A stretch of DNA of 64,000 bases from Brenneria izadpanahii. Lineage in GTDB: Bacteria > Pseudomonadota > Gammaproteobacteria > Enterobacterales > Enterobacteriaceae. A program made the position numbers and the translations under genes. The notes beneath the pieces are model-generated. The model saw only the letters and a list, made by a program, of their open reading frames with translations. It searched no databases and was not told the DNA's origin. Positions 43,331-53,012 of the stretch are shown piece after piece. How positions within the stretch are numbered: position 1 is the stretch's first letter; every line of letters starts with the position of its first letter. The stretch lies in contig NZ_CP050854.1 of assembly GCF_017569925.1 (NCBI RefSeq), positions 4,402,001-4,466,000 on the forward strand, in the 5' to 3' direction.

Positions 43331-44956
43331 TTGTTAACCCTGTTTAATTTACTTTCCGCCGTAGCGTTGTTGGTATGGGGCACCCACATTGTTCGAACCG
43401 GTATTATGCGCGTGTACGGCGCTGAACTGCGTCGAGTGCTGAGCCGTAGCGTAGAAAAAAAACCGCTGGCCTTTATCGCCGGGATTATTGTGACAGCGCT
43501 GGTGCAGAGCAGTAACGCCACCACGCTGCTGGTTTCCTCGTTCGTGGCGCAAAATCTGGTTGGTCTGACGCCCGCCCTGGTCATCATTCTCGGCGCCGAC
43601 GTCGGTACGGCGATCATGGCTCGGATCCTCACGTTCGATCTCTCCTGGCTTTCCCCGCTGTTTATCTTTTTCGGCGTCGTCTTTTTCCTCAGCAGCAAGC
43701 AGTCGCGAGCCGGGCAGCTTGGCCGCGTTGGTATCGGGCTGGGGCTAATCCTGCTGGCGCTGCACCTGATTGTTGAAGCGGCGACGCCGATTACCCAGGC
43801 TTCCGGGGTTAAAGTTATTTTTTCTTCCCTGACCGGCGATATCATGCTGGACGCCCTGATTGGCGCGGTGTTCGCCATCATCAGCTATTCAAGTCTGGCG
43901 GCGGTGCTGCTGACCGCGACGCTGACCGCCACCGGTATGATTTCGTTTCAGGTGGCGCTCTGTCTGGTGGTCGGCGCCAACCTCGGCAGCGGTCTGCTGG
44001 CGGTGCTCAATAACAGCGCCTCAAATGCCGCCGGTAAACGGGTTGCCCTTGGCAGCCTGTTATTTAAATTCATCGGCTGTGTGCTGGTGTTGCCGTTTGT
44101 GAATCCGCTGGCGGAATGGCTCGACAAACTGCCGATGCCGCCTGAAGAACTGGTCATCTTCTTCCATGTGTTCTACAACCTGATCCGTTGTCTCATCATG
44201 GCGCCTTTTGCCGGGCCAATGGCCAGGTTATGCGAGCGGCTGATCGTTGACGAACCGGAAAACGATCTGCGGCTGAAGCCAAAACATCTGGATATCAGCG
44301 CGCTGGATACCCCGTCTCTGGCGCTGGCCAATGCCGCGCGGGAAACATTGCGTATGGGCGATGTTCTGGAACAGATGCTGACCGTGTTTAACAAAGTAAT
44401 GCACGGCGCGCCGCGCGGAGCGCGTGAAATACGCAAGTTGGATGATGACGTCGATGTGCTTTATACCGCCATCAAACTCTATTTAGCGCAGATGCCGAAA
44501 GAAGCGCTGCCGGAAGAGGATTCGCACCGCTGGGCGGAAACCATCGAAATGGCGCTCAACCTTGAGCAAGCGGGCGATATCGTTGAACGCATCAGCGGCG
44601 ACGTAGCGGATAAATCGCTGGCGGCCCGGCGCGCCTTCTCCGCCGAAGGGCTGAAAGAGCTGGATACATTATACGAACAGCTGCTGAATAACCTGAAACT
44701 GGGTCTATCCGTATTTTTATCGCGGGATATCACCAGCGCCAAACGGCTACGGCGCGCCAAGCATCGCTTTAATCTCACCAACCGCCGTTTTTCCCACGCC
44801 CATGTCGATCGCCTGCATCAGCAAAATGTGCAAAGCATCGAAACCAGTTCGCTGCATTTGGGCTTATTGGGCGATATGAAACGCATGAACTCGCTGTTTT
44901 GCTCGGTAGCTTATAGCGTACTGGAACAACCCAACGATGAGCGGGAAGAGGAATAA
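43331..44956 (+). CDS. yjbB: Na/Pi-cotransporter-family phosphate exporter YjbB
   Basis: The protein of 541 residues has two Na/Pi cotransporter (PF02690-like) repeats, ALVQSSNATTLLVSSFVAQ and AIISYSSLAAVLLTATLTAT, in the membrane half. A PhoU-like cytoplasmic tail follows (LANAARETLRMGDVLEQML, RWAETIEMALNLEQAGDIVE, RLHQQNVQSIETSSLHLGLL). It aligns nearly end to end with E. coli YjbB, a phosphate exporter. It starts with TTG at 43331, ten bases after AAGGAG. The 122-base gap from the ABC operon suggests separate transcription. A hairpin near 45020-45040 (GAAGGGCGG/CCGCCCTTC) follows the stop. Confidence 0.92.
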   Translation: MLTLFNLLSAVALLVWGTHIVRTGIMRVYGAELRRVLSRSVEKKPLAFIAGIIVTALVQSSNATTLLVSSFVAQNLVGLTPALVIILGADVGTAIMARILTFDLSWLSPLFIFFGVVFFLSSKQSRAGQLGRVGIGLGLILLALHLIVEAATPITQASGVKVIFSSLTGDIMLDALIGAVFAIISYSSLAAVLLTATLTATGMISFQVALCLVVGANLGSGLLAVLNNSASNAAGKRVALGSLLFKFIGCVLVLPFVNPLAEWLDKLPMPPEELVIFFHVFYNLIRCLIMAPFAGPMARLCERLIVDEPENDLRLKPKHLDISALDTPSLALANAARETLRMGDVLEQMLTVFNKVMHGAPRGAREIRKLDDDVDVLYTAIKLYLAQMPKEALPEEDSHRWAETIEMALNLEQAGDIVERISGDVADKSLAARRAFSAEGLKELDTLYEQLLNNLKLGLSVFLSRDITSAKRLRRAKHRFNLTNRRFSHAHVDRLHQQNVQSIETSSLHLGLLGDMKRMNSLFCSVAYSVLEQPNDEREEE

Positions 44957-45138
44957 CGGCGGCCTTTTCTTGCTACGGGAATATGCGAATGTAATTCATT
45001 GTAAAATCATACCGTTCATGAAGGGCGGAGGCCGCCCTTCTCTAGCCGATACCAGTAACCCGTGCTATCTTTCTAGCTGCATCACTTATACATTACCAAT
45101 CATTAACTTCCTATTAACTCAAGTGTGGAGGGTCGGTT

Positions 45139-46026
45139 ATGGCACGTATGACCGCAAAAGATTTTTCGCCGGAATTGCTTGAGCTGTACGATTATTATGC
45201 GCATGGTAAGATCACCAAACGCGAATTCGTCTCCATGGCGGCAAAGTTTGCCATCGGCGGAATGACCGGCATGACGCTGTTAAGTTTGATGAGCCCCAAT
45301 TACGCCCTGGCGCAACAGGTCGAATTCACCGATCCCTCCATCATCCCCGAATATATCGACTACCCCTCTCCTTCCGGGCATGGCGAAGTGCGCGGATATT
45401 TTGTGCGCCCAGCCGGGGCAACGGGCAAAGTTCCGGCGGTTGTGGTGGTGCATGAGAATCGCGGATTGAATCCCTATATAGAAGACGTGGCCCGCCGGGT
45501 GGCGAAAGCCGGTTTCATAGCTCTGGCGCCCGATGGGTTGAGTTCGGTAGGCGGTTATCCCGGTAATGACGATAAAGGACGCGAGCTGCAACAGCAGGTC
45601 GATCCCACCAAGCTGATGAATGACTTTTTCGCCGCGATCGACTTCCTGATGCGCCACCCGGCCACCACCGGCAAAGTGGGGATCACCGGTTTCTGTTACG
45701 GCGGCGGCGTATCAAATGCGGCGGCGGTCGCGTTTCCCGAACTGGCGGCGGCCGTCCCCTTCTATGGACGTCAGGCCAATCCGGAAGACGTACCCAAAAT
45801 CAAGGCTCCGCTGCTGATCCACTACGCGGAATTGGATACCCGTATCAATGAAGGCTGGCCGGCCTATGAAGAAGCGCTGAAAGCGGCAGGCAAAACTTAT
45901 GAAGCCCACATTTATCCGGGTGTGAATCATGGTTTCCATAATGATTCGACGCCGCGCTACGATAAAGCCGCCGCCGATTTGGCCTGGGCCCGCACCATCA
46001 CCTGGTTCAACCGCTATCTGGCGTGA
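45139..46026 (+). CDS. yghX: Dienelactone-hydrolase-family protein, YghX-like
   Basis: This 295-residue alpha/beta hydrolase has the nucleophile elbow [10 protein letters not shown] (Cys), a later Asp ([10 protein letters not shown]) and catalytic His (GVNHGFHND), as in dienelactone hydrolases, with [16 protein letters not shown] near the oxyanion site. The N-terminal 55 residues contain a hydrophobic segment ([22 protein letters not shown]) after KRE, but no twin arginine, so export by Tat is not supported and the segment may be a membrane anchor or Sec-like signal. It resembles the hydrolase broken into YghX in E. coli. GGAGG precedes the ATG. The substrate is unknown. Confidence 0.85.
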   Translation: MARMTAKDFSPELLELYDYYAHGKITKREFVSMAAKFAIGGMTGMTLLSLMSPNYALAQQVEFTDPSIIPEYIDYPSPSGHGEVRGYFVRPAGATGKVPAVVVVHENRGLNPYIEDVARRVAKAGFIALAPDGLSSVGGYPGNDDKGRELQQQVDPTKLMNDFFAAIDFLMRHPATTGKVGITGFCYGGGVSNAAAVAFPELAAAVPFYGRQANPEDVPKIKAPLLIHYAELDTRINEGWPAYEEALKAAGKTYEAHIYPGVNHGFHNDSTPRYDKAAADLAWARTITWFNRYLA

Positions 46027-46068
46027 TGTTCAATAAGGGCCGTTTTGCAGACGCGTTGCTATGATCGG

Positions 46069-46094
46069 CTATGCCCGGATAACTCCGGGCATAG
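46069..46094. terminator. Hairpin between convergent hydrolase and receptor genes
   Basis: CTATGCCCGGA-TAAC-TCCGGGCATAG is a perfect 11-base stem. It lies between two genes that end toward each other and could stop transcription from both sides, although neither flank has a long T run. Confidence 0.55.
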
Positions 46095-46111
46095 GGATTA
46101 CAACAACAAGA

Positions 46112-48286
46112 TTAGAAGTTGTAGGTTACGCCAGCATAATAAGCCCTTCCTGGCTCGTTATAGGTCGATGCCCCTTCATTTTCGCGATAGACGCGCTTGT
46201 CGAGCAGGTTGCTGATGCCTGCATTGATGCGCACGTTTTTAATCACGTCATAGTTCAGCCCGACGCCCACCACGGAATAAGCGCCGACTTCATTGGTAGA
46301 CAGGCTACCGTTCTCATTACGAATGTCCGGATACTGACGAGGTTTCTGACGACCGTACATGGTCCAGGCCGCATTGGCGGACAGCTTATCAGTCACCTGC
46401 CAGTCCAGCATGGTGTTGATGGTGTACTTGGGAATCACGGACAACGGATTACCCGTATCCTTAAACTTGGAGGTGATCATATAAGTGGCATTGGTGCGCC
46501 AATCCAGCGTATCACGCACCAGCGGCACCGTCAGATTCGCTTCCAGCCCTTGCACCAGCGCCTTGCCGCCGTTTTCCCAGCGCAGAATATTACCGCCGTC
46601 AGATGCTGTGCCGATAATATCCGTTCCGGCAACAATTTTATTCTTGTAATCGTTGCGGAAATAGGTGATGCCCGCATCGTAGCCGTTGTTGCTGAACGAC
46701 AGACCGATTTCCTTATTGACGCTGACTTCCGGATCCAGATCGTCATTGCCAAGCAGATAACAGGCGCCGCTTGTGATACTTGATGGGCAGCCGTTACCAT
46801 TGGTGCGCAGCAGATATCCCATGCTGGATTGATACAGGTTAGGCGCTTTAAATACCCGGGCAATGCCCGCCTTCAGCTTGAAGTATTCGCCGAGTTCCTG
46901 AGAGGCATTCAGACTGGGACTCCAGTTGGCGCCGAATTTGCTGTGATAATCGAAACGAAGCCCCGGAATAATATTGGTGCCGGGCGCGGCCTCGATATTA
47001 TCCTCAAAATAGAGCGCGCTGAGTTCCGCGCTGTTTTTGGTGCTGCGGTTAGCCGGGTTGCCCGACACATCGCCAACGTCAACGGTTGGCTGACTGGTCG
47101 CGGTCATTGATGCCGGATCGTTAAGCTGCTCACGATTCCATTCCGCCCCCAGGGTGGCGGTCTGTTCAACCAGCAGGTGGAACGGAATATTCAACTCGCC
47201 GTTGGTCTTATAGTTTTCCAGCCGACTGGTGGCGTACTCGTTGCTGTTGATCATCCCCTCAACGCGTCCGGTTGAGCCTTCTTTCAGACGCGTATTATTA
47301 GTTTTCTCATAGTAGAACCCCAGACGCGACTGGCCCCAGTCCCAGATGCCGTTATGAGTAATGCCGTAATTCTGGCGGTACATACGGTTGGTTTCCTGAC
47401 CGTACAGCGTCGGCACCAACGTGCTGAGGTTAGCGTTGCTGTACTGCGTATCGCCTGCGTAGATATTGCCCTGGCGGCTGTAGCCATATTCGAAATCCAG
47501 AACCTGCTGGGGATTGATTTTCCAGGAGAACAACGTGTTGATATCTTTATTGCGCACCCCTTCACGCCCGGCGGCGTAAGAGCCATTTTCTTGCGTGTTG
47601 ATATCGTAGGCATCGGCGTCGGTCTTGTTGATATTGCCGTATAGACGCATAGTCAGCACATCGTCAATCAGCGGGCCGTTAAGGCTGAAGTTAGCGCGCT
47701 TGGTGGCGCCTTCCTTACTGTCTTCCGGCTGGTTGGTATAAAGAGAGAATGAACCGTGCCAGTCGTTAGTGGGACGTTTGGTAATAATATTGACTACGCC
47801 GCCGGCGGCACCGGAACCGTAGCGTGCGGCAGCCGGCCCACGCAGCACTTCAATACGATCCACCATTTCCACCGGCACCCAGTTAGTGTCGCCACGGGTG
47901 TCGCGCTCTCCGCGCCAGCTATAGCGAACGGCATTACGTGAGGTAACAGGCTTGCCGTCGATCAGAATCAGGGTATTTTCCGGCCCCATGCCGCGGATAT
48001 CGATCTGGCGGTTATTGCCCCGGCTACCGGATGCGCTGTTGCCGGTCAGGTTGACGCCGGGCATCTTGCGGATAATATCCGACAGATCGTTAACCGGCGG
48101 CGCTTTTTCAATATCTTCTTTGGTGATAATGGAAACGCCGGGCTGCTGTTTTAGCGCTTCTTCCGCCGTTGCCTGAACAACCATAACGTCTTCTTGCGTC
48201 TCTTCCGCCGCGTAGGCATGGCTGCCCAAAATCCCTGCTAAAAGTACGGCCAATGGTCGTTTGATGTAATTACTTGTTACACTCAT
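46112..48286 (-). CDS. TonB-dependent catecholate siderophore receptor, FepA family (receptor 1)
   Basis: This outer-membrane receptor has a signal peptide (RPLAVLLAGILGSHAYAA), a TonB box near EDVMVVQA, a plug domain (SDIIRKMPGVNLTGNSASGS, RGNNRQIDIRGMGPENTLIL, ERDTRGDTNWVPVEMVDRIE, LRGPAAARYGSGAAGGVVNI) and a beta-barrel ending in YYAGVTYNF with the terminal Phe. The plug matches FepA/IroN/PfeA, which take up ferric enterobactin-like catecholates. I chose ATG 48286; ATGs at 48295 and 48301 are also in frame. A Fur-box-like site lies at 48330-48348. Length about 724 residues is normal. It is a paralogue of the receptor at 53013-55304. Confidence 0.88.
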   Translation of the reverse strand: MSVTSNYIKRPLAVLLAGILGSHAYAAEETQEDVMVVQATAEEALKQQPGVSIITKEDIEKAPPVNDLSDIIRKMPGVNLTGNSASGSRGNNRQIDIRGMGPENTLILIDGKPVTSRNAVRYSWRGERDTRGDTNWVPVEMVDRIEVLRGPAAARYGSGAAGGVVNIITKRPTNDWHGSFSLYTNQPEDSKEGATKRANFSLNGPLIDDVLTMRLYGNINKTDADAYDINTQENGSYAAGREGVRNKDINTLFSWKINPQQVLDFEYGYSRQGNIYAGDTQYSNANLSTLVPTLYGQETNRMYRQNYGITHNGIWDWGQSRLGFYYEKTNNTRLKEGSTGRVEGMINSNEYATSRLENYKTNGELNIPFHLLVEQTATLGAEWNREQLNDPASMTATSQPTVDVGDVSGNPANRSTKNSAELSALYFEDNIEAAPGTNIIPGLRFDYHSKFGANWSPSLNASQELGEYFKLKAGIARVFKAPNLYQSSMGYLLRTNGNGCPSSITSGACYLLGNDDLDPEVSVNKEIGLSFSNNGYDAGITYFRNDYKNKIVAGTDIIGTASDGGNILRWENGGKALVQGLEANLTVPLVRDTLDWRTNATYMITSKFKDTGNPLSVIPKYTINTMLDWQVTDKLSANAAWTMYGRQKPRQYPDIRNENGSLSTNEVGAYSVVGVGLNYDVIKNVRINAGISNLLDKRVYRENEGASTYNEPGRAYYAGVTYNF

Positions 48287-48329
48287 TAAATTCATCCCCA
48301 TCAATGCACATAATTGCAAGAAAAGTTAT

Positions 48330-48348
48330 GATAATAAGAATGATTATC
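48330..48348. promoter_or_regulatory. Fur box upstream of receptor 1
   Basis: GATAATAAGAATGATTATC matches 16 of 19 bases of the Fur consensus. It lies about 45 bases before the receptor start, as expected for iron-repressed receptor genes. Confidence 0.75.
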
Positions 48349-48581
48349 ATTGTATATATATCGACAAAAACCTCACATTTCCTCCATAACGTAAAGATTT
48401 GGTTAGGAAAAGATGATGGCGCGCACCGATGGGAAAACGATGAATAGAATTAATAAACAATAAGTTATATTAAAAAATAAATGGTTGAGATCGGCTTATA
48501 TCGCAAACCTCAACCTGAAGATCATTTGGGATGGGATACCGCAGGAAGCGCGCTGAAAACATGTTCAGCAAGTTTAAATTG

Positions 48582-49535
48582 TTACCTTTTGGATTGAACT
48601 TTTACCTTTGGCGAGGCGTCGCTTTGCTCTTGTTTGCTCCTCATATTCGAGCAAATCAGGCCCGCAACGATAGCGGCAATACCGGCGGCATGATAGGCAT
48701 GCAGCCGTTCTCCCAGGAACAATGCCGCCAACACCACGCCGAAAACCGGAATAAGGTGTATGGTCAAGCCCGCCCGAGCCGGCCCGAAACGACTAATAGC
48801 CTGGGTATACAGCAGATAGGCAATGACCGAAGGGAATATCCCGACATACAGCAAGGCAGAAAGCGACGCCACGCCCCAGGTCGCCCGCTGGCCGGAACTA
48901 TACTCAGCGATATAGAACGGCAGCAGCATAACCAGCGCCAGCGCGATCTGTATCCCCATCAATCCTATCCGCTCAAGATCGCCCGGCAGTTGACGCAGCC
49001 ATAACGTATAAAGCGCCCAGCAAACCATGGCCGCCAGCACGATTGCATCCCCAGGGACGAAAACCAGCGCCTGCCACTGCGACCAGTTTCCATGCATAAC
49101 CAAAGTCAGAACACCGGCAAACGACAAAATCAACCCCACATACTGACTCATTCTCAGCCGCTGACGATAAAAACAGGCGCCCAACATGACGATCAACAGC
49201 GGGATCAGCGAGTTGAGCAACAGCGCATTGTTGGCCGTGGTGGTGCGCAACCCCAAATAGATAAGCGAATTGAACGCGGCCACCCCGACCACAGAGACTC
49301 TCAGCACTTGCCAACGGAGTTCCCAATAGCGCCGCCAGTCACGCCGCATCGCCCAGAATGAAAACGGCAGCAGACAGATCAGCGCGATCACCCAACGCCA
49401 GAAAGAGAGCGTCATCGGCGTTAGGTCATGGCGCACCGCTCTGCCGACAACAAAATTGCCGGCCCAAAACAGCGGCGGCAATATCAGCGTTAGCCAGGAA
49501 AACAAGGGAAGTGACCAAGCGGAAGAACGCGCCAT
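48582..49535 (-). CDS. Drug/metabolite transporter, EamA family
   Basis: This membrane protein of about 317 residues has ten predicted segments in two EamA repeats (LTLILPPLFWAGNFVVGRAV and VLAAMVCWALYTLWLRQLPG, with FGPARAGLTIHLIPVFGVVL near the end). Members export small metabolites, amino acids or drugs. I chose ATG 49535 with GGAG upstream; a TTG at 49565 is possible. A charged Lys-rich tail ends the protein. It is not part of a recognisable operon; the substrate is unknown. Confidence 0.87.
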   Translation of the reverse strand: MARSSAWSLPLFSWLTLILPPLFWAGNFVVGRAVRHDLTPMTLSFWRWVIALICLLPFSFWAMRRDWRRYWELRWQVLRVSVVGVAAFNSLIYLGLRTTTANNALLLNSLIPLLIVMLGACFYRQRLRMSQYVGLILSFAGVLTLVMHGNWSQWQALVFVPGDAIVLAAMVCWALYTLWLRQLPGDLERIGLMGIQIALALVMLLPFYIAEYSSGQRATWGVASLSALLYVGIFPSVIAYLLYTQAISRFGPARAGLTIHLIPVFGVVLAALFLGERLHAYHAAGIAAIVAGLICSNMRSKQEQSDASPKVKVQSKR

Positions 49536-49729
49536 CGTAACAGTGTCTCCGATAGGGTGAATCAAGATACCTATTGTCCGACCTCAATCTCAGAGGAACA
49601 ATAGCCGCAATGGCTATCTGGCAAGCGCCATAAGTATTTCGATCAAAAGATTAAATAAACCAACCACAGGCAAAAACAGGAAACGGGTAAGCCTCTTTTC
49701 AGCGCCGACACTTGTCCCCCGCCAAACCA

Positions 49730-50053
49730 CTACCCTTGCACGCGGCTATTATCCGACAGCACCGGGTAATCCAGCACAATGATATCGCTTAGCACCGGCC
49801 GGAAAATGGCTTTCAGTTCATCGTGCTTTGGATGCGGTAAATAGCGCTGGCGCGCCTGTTCGTCGCGAAATGTCATCATCACGCAGTGGGTAAAACCGGC
49901 ATTTTTCCCTTCCGGACTATCGTTATACCCCCACTCAACCGCCTGCACGCCCTCAATATTTTCGGGCATTTGCAGAAATGCCGTTTTCACCTGCTCGATT
50001 TCCGCGGCGGAGGCTTGCGCGGTAAAAGTTATCAATAAAATGTGGCGTATCAT
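49730..50053 (-). CDS. Dabb-domain (stress-responsive alpha/beta barrel) protein
   Basis: This 107-residue protein matches the Dabb ferredoxin-like fold: MIRHILLITFTAQASAAEIE, GVQAVEWGYNDSPEGKN, FTHCVMMTFRDEQARQRYLP and HPKHDELKAIFRPVLSDIIV. The family forms dimeric barrels of mostly unknown function. It stands alone. The start ATG at 50053 has a weak ribosome site (GGAG about eight bases away). Confidence 0.85.
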   Translation of the reverse strand: MIRHILLITFTAQASAAEIEQVKTAFLQMPENIEGVQAVEWGYNDSPEGKNAGFTHCVMMTFRDEQARQRYLPHPKHDELKAIFRPVLSDIIVLDYPVLSDNSRVQG

Positions 50054-50133
50054 TCAGAACTCCAATAGCTATTTTTTCTGTTTTCAGTAAGTAAAACAAG
50101 ATGGATTGCCTGAGTAAACCCAGCCACTCCACC

Positions 50134-51318
50134 TCATAAAGGCACGGTAATGGTCTCGATCGGCGCGATTGCCAGGCTCGGCAACCCGAGCCATAACGCC
50201 ATCAGGCGCAGCTCCTCCTTCAGCCGTTCAAGCGTGCACGGCGGCGCGCCCGGTTCGAGGTGCGCGCTCTGGACGATCAGCACGCCCGCTTTGCGATCCG
50301 CCTTTAAATCCACCCGCGCGACAAGCGCGCCATCCAGCAGAAAAGGCAGAACGTAGTAACCATGTTCACGCTTATGAGCGGGCGTGTAGATTTCGAGCCG
50401 GTAGCGAAATCCGAATAATCTTTCCGTTCGCGGGCGATGCCAGATGAGCGGATCAAACGGCGACAGCAGCGCCGCGCCTTCGAGCTTACGCCCGGCGCGC
50501 GCGTCCTTATGCAGATAAGCCTGTTGCCGCCAGCCGCGCACGCGCACCGGGATAATGATGCCCTCCTCCACCAAATATTCGATCGGCAGTCGCGCGTCCG
50601 CGGCGGGAATGCGGTAGTAGTCGCGCAGATCGTCCGCAGTCGCGATCCCCAGCGCCTGAGCCGAACGCGCAAGAAGCATTCGTCGCGCGTCAACGCCGGA
50701 GGGCGTAGGCAGATCCAGAATCGATCGAGGCAGCGCGCGTTCGGGCAGATCATACACCCGCTCGAAGTTACCCCTACGGTGTGTCGCGACAACCAGCCCC
50801 GACCAAAACAACCATTCAAGCGCGTGCTTGGCGTCGCTCCATACCCACATTCCTTTGGATGCGCGGCGGCCCGCCACGTCAGAGGCAGCCAGCGGTCCCT
50901 CGGCTTTTATGCGATCGAGCAAGGCGTCAGCCTCGGGCCGCTTCTCACCGGCATAGGCTACGAGCGGGCGCCAAACGTCCTTACCGCGCCGCGCGCGAGC
51001 CATACGCCAACGCAGAAGAGGTTGGCAGTCGATAGGCAACAGCGACGCTTCGTGTCCCCAATATTCGAAAAAGCGCTTAGGTCTGGCCGCGACCAGCGCA
51101 TCGAGGGCGGCTGGTTCGTATGACCCCAGACGCGAGAAAAGCGGGAGATATTGAGCGCGAATGAGAACATTCACGCTGTCGATTTGCAGCAGGCCAAGCC
51201 GATCGATCGACTTGCGCAATTGCGCGGCGCTGCGATTCCCTTCGCGTGATAAGGCGTTAAAGCCCTGGGCCGTAAGCGCGATGCGACGCGCTTCGGACAC
51301 GGAGAGTTCCGGCTTCAT
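50134..51318 (-). CDS. ycaQ: YcaQ/AlkX-type DNA glycosylase (HTH_42 family)
   Basis: This protein of about 394 residues matches the winged-helix YcaQ family of DNA glycosylases that remove alkylated or crosslinked bases. The conserved catalytic QxD motif is visible as LLQIDSVNVL near residue 42, with FFEYWGHEASLLPI and WRQQAYLHKDAR as further family marks. It lacks the bacteriostatic AlkZ-type QxQ form. I chose ATG 51318; a longer frame to 51429 adds an unrelated N-terminus. GC and codon use are high in CG. E. coli YcaQ is of similar size. The native substrate in this species is unproven. Confidence 0.87.
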   Translation of the reverse strand: MKPELSVSEARRIALTAQGFNALSREGNRSAAQLRKSIDRLGLLQIDSVNVLIRAQYLPLFSRLGSYEPAALDALVAARPKRFFEYWGHEASLLPIDCQPLLRWRMARARRGKDVWRPLVAYAGEKRPEADALLDRIKAEGPLAASDVAGRRASKGMWVWSDAKHALEWLFWSGLVVATHRRGNFERVYDLPERALPRSILDLPTPSGVDARRMLLARSAQALGIATADDLRDYYRIPAADARLPIEYLVEEGIIIPVRVRGWRQQAYLHKDARAGRKLEGAALLSPFDPLIWHRPRTERLFGFRYRLEIYTPAHKREHGYYVLPFLLDGALVARVDLKADRKAGVLIVQSAHLEPGAPPCTLERLKEELRLMALWLGLPSLAIAPIETITVPL

Positions 51319-51826
51319 GGCTTCAATCCCGATACTGTGTCGATGAATACCGGCACGACAGCCAACGCCATCTCCGGTTGCTCCAAATGCCAACCGCGAT
51401 AGCTCCCGCTCGCGATAGCCGCTTGCCAATCTCCGTTCCGCGCATGGAACGGAATTGCCCGAATAGCCGAATCATCTGCCCGCGCATGAGTTATTTTTTC
51501 TCCCTAGCCGCTCTCTACCGGCGCTTAGCGCCTAACGTTCGCGCGTCTCTGACGCCGCCTTACGTAAGGGTAGACGTTCGATCCCCCTTTGGGCTATTTG
51601 TTAAAATAGCAAACATTTATCCTCTACGAACGAATATTCTTTGACGCCGCCGTTTCATCGATGGCCCCGGCGAACGGCGCCGCGATTCAGCATGTTCAAA
51701 CCGGGAATAAGAGGATTTATCATGCGACCGACCGGGAAGCGACGCTCACAAACTCGCCGCGGCCATATCGACCGCGCGTTCAGCGAATGGGAAAGCGGAG
51801 CAAGTGATCTGATGCGACGATCGCGA
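51319..51826. other. Intergenic region between ycaQ and the AraC gene
   Basis: About 500 bases. A 111-codon plus-strand frame (51641-51976) runs into the AraC gene on the other strand and has Arg-rich, non-family sequence; it is not called. No other signal seen. Confidence 0.45.
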
Positions 51827-52825
51827 TTAGAAGCGCGCCTTCAACTGTCTTGGGGTAACGCCGAAGACGCGGCGCAGCGCCGTGGAAAAATTCGCCGGGC
51901 TGTTATAACCCGCCATGCTTGCCGCCTGAGCAATGCCGATGCCTTCTTTTTGCAGCGCCAGCATGGCGCGCTGTAACCGGCAGTTACGCAGATATTCAAA
52001 CACCGTGACGTTAAATGCCTGACGAAAATGCCGTTGCAGCGTACTTTCACTCATGTTGACGCTTTTAGCGATCTCGCCGATCGAAAGCTGGTCGGCGCTG
52101 CCGCTTTCCAGCATGTCCCGCACCTGCTGGATGCGGTGATATCCGCGCAGCGTGACGCCGCTGTTCTTTTCCTGTTCGCTGCCGGCGGTTAACGAACTGA
52201 AAGCCTCGATAATCAGCATCATACACTGCGTTTCGAGATACAGGCGCTGTAGCGGCGTATGGCAGGTTCCCGTATTCAATATCTGCCAGGCAATGGCCAG
52301 CGCCTGCCGCGAAGGCGTCCATAAGTGCGTGGCGAGATGGGTTTGCGTAAAGTCATAAATAGCCTGCCAGTCGCTGACGCTATCCAGCAGATTGCCGTAC
52401 AGCCATTCACGGCTGAAGGTCAGGATAATGGCTCGTTCATATTCATCTTGTTTGCCGATATGGGTAGAAAGCGTGGGTTCCGTCAGGGAAACCAGGAATG
52501 AGGGTTGACGCTCTCCCAAATGTATTTGCCGTTCGCCATAGGCGACATGCGCCGCGCCTTTCACCACGACGGCCAACTTTATCACATCGTTTGGTACGGC
52601 CTGCGTTTTCATATTGTGCAGGTTAATCACGTCCACGATGTGCAGGTTCAGATGCGGGTTCAACTGGACGACGCTGAAACTGCCGAACAGCGCGGGCGTA
52701 TCGTCAATCCCTCTTGGGCCGAAAAACCGATAGTTATTTGATATCAGCCCAGACTGCTGAACGATATGATTCTTATAGATGAATGTTGACAACGGACCAT
52801 GGTTTCGCATCATTCCCCCGCTCAT
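51827..52825 (-). CDS. AraC-family regulator, probably of siderophore uptake
   Basis: The C-terminal 100 residues hold two helix-turn-helix motifs typical of AraC/XylS (LSIGEIAKSVNMSESTLQRHF and IGIAQAASMAGYNSPANFST, then RRVFGVTPRQLK). The N-terminal 200 residues are of the type seen in PchR/YbtA siderophore regulators (IKLAVVVKGAAHVAYGERQ, with a later HIGKQDEY), but this is a loose match. It is divergent from receptor 2, with the starts about 190 bases apart and a Fur-box-like site between them, so it may activate the receptor and esterase genes when the siderophore is present. The start is uncertain: ATG 52825 or 52810 (GGGGGA upstream), both in frame. Confidence 0.75.
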   Translation of the reverse strand: MSGGMMRNHGPLSTFIYKNHIVQQSGLISNNYRFFGPRGIDDTPALFGSFSVVQLNPHLNLHIVDVINLHNMKTQAVPNDVIKLAVVVKGAAHVAYGERQIHLGERQPSFLVSLTEPTLSTHIGKQDEYERAIILTFSREWLYGNLLDSVSDWQAIYDFTQTHLATHLWTPSRQALAIAWQILNTGTCHTPLQRLYLETQCMMLIIEAFSSLTAGSEQEKNSGVTLRGYHRIQQVRDMLESGSADQLSIGEIAKSVNMSESTLQRHFRQAFNVTVFEYLRNCRLQRAMLALQKEGIGIAQAASMAGYNSPANFSTALRRVFGVTPRQLKARF

Positions 52826-52929
52826 TATCTGATCATCCCTCGCTATTTTGATTTTTGTACAAAGCAAGTTGCTGTTTGCACAAACCCCGCACCCGTAAAC
52901 AAATGTAACAATGACCACATCAAATTGGT

Positions 52930-52948
52930 AATGCAAATGCTTCTCAAT
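52930..52948. promoter_or_regulatory. Possible Fur box between AraC gene and receptor 2
   Basis: AATGCAAATGCTTCTCAAT resembles the AATGxxAATxxTTCTCATT form of Fur sites. It lies about 65 bases before receptor 2. Match is moderate. Confidence 0.5.
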
Positions 52949-53012
52949 AGCAATTTTTTATTGATGGTTCCAACCGCCATCTTCCAGGACATTCGTATGC
53001 GGGGCGATTTTA

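Noticed and set aside
45139..46026. Twin-arginine signal on the YghX-like hydrolase
   Set aside because: The pattern is ITKREF with a single Arg after Lys, not RR; it does not meet the Tat consensus.
51641..51976. 111-codon plus-strand frame near the AraC gene
   Set aside because: It runs through the 3' end of the AraC gene on the other strand and is Arg-rich without family sequence.
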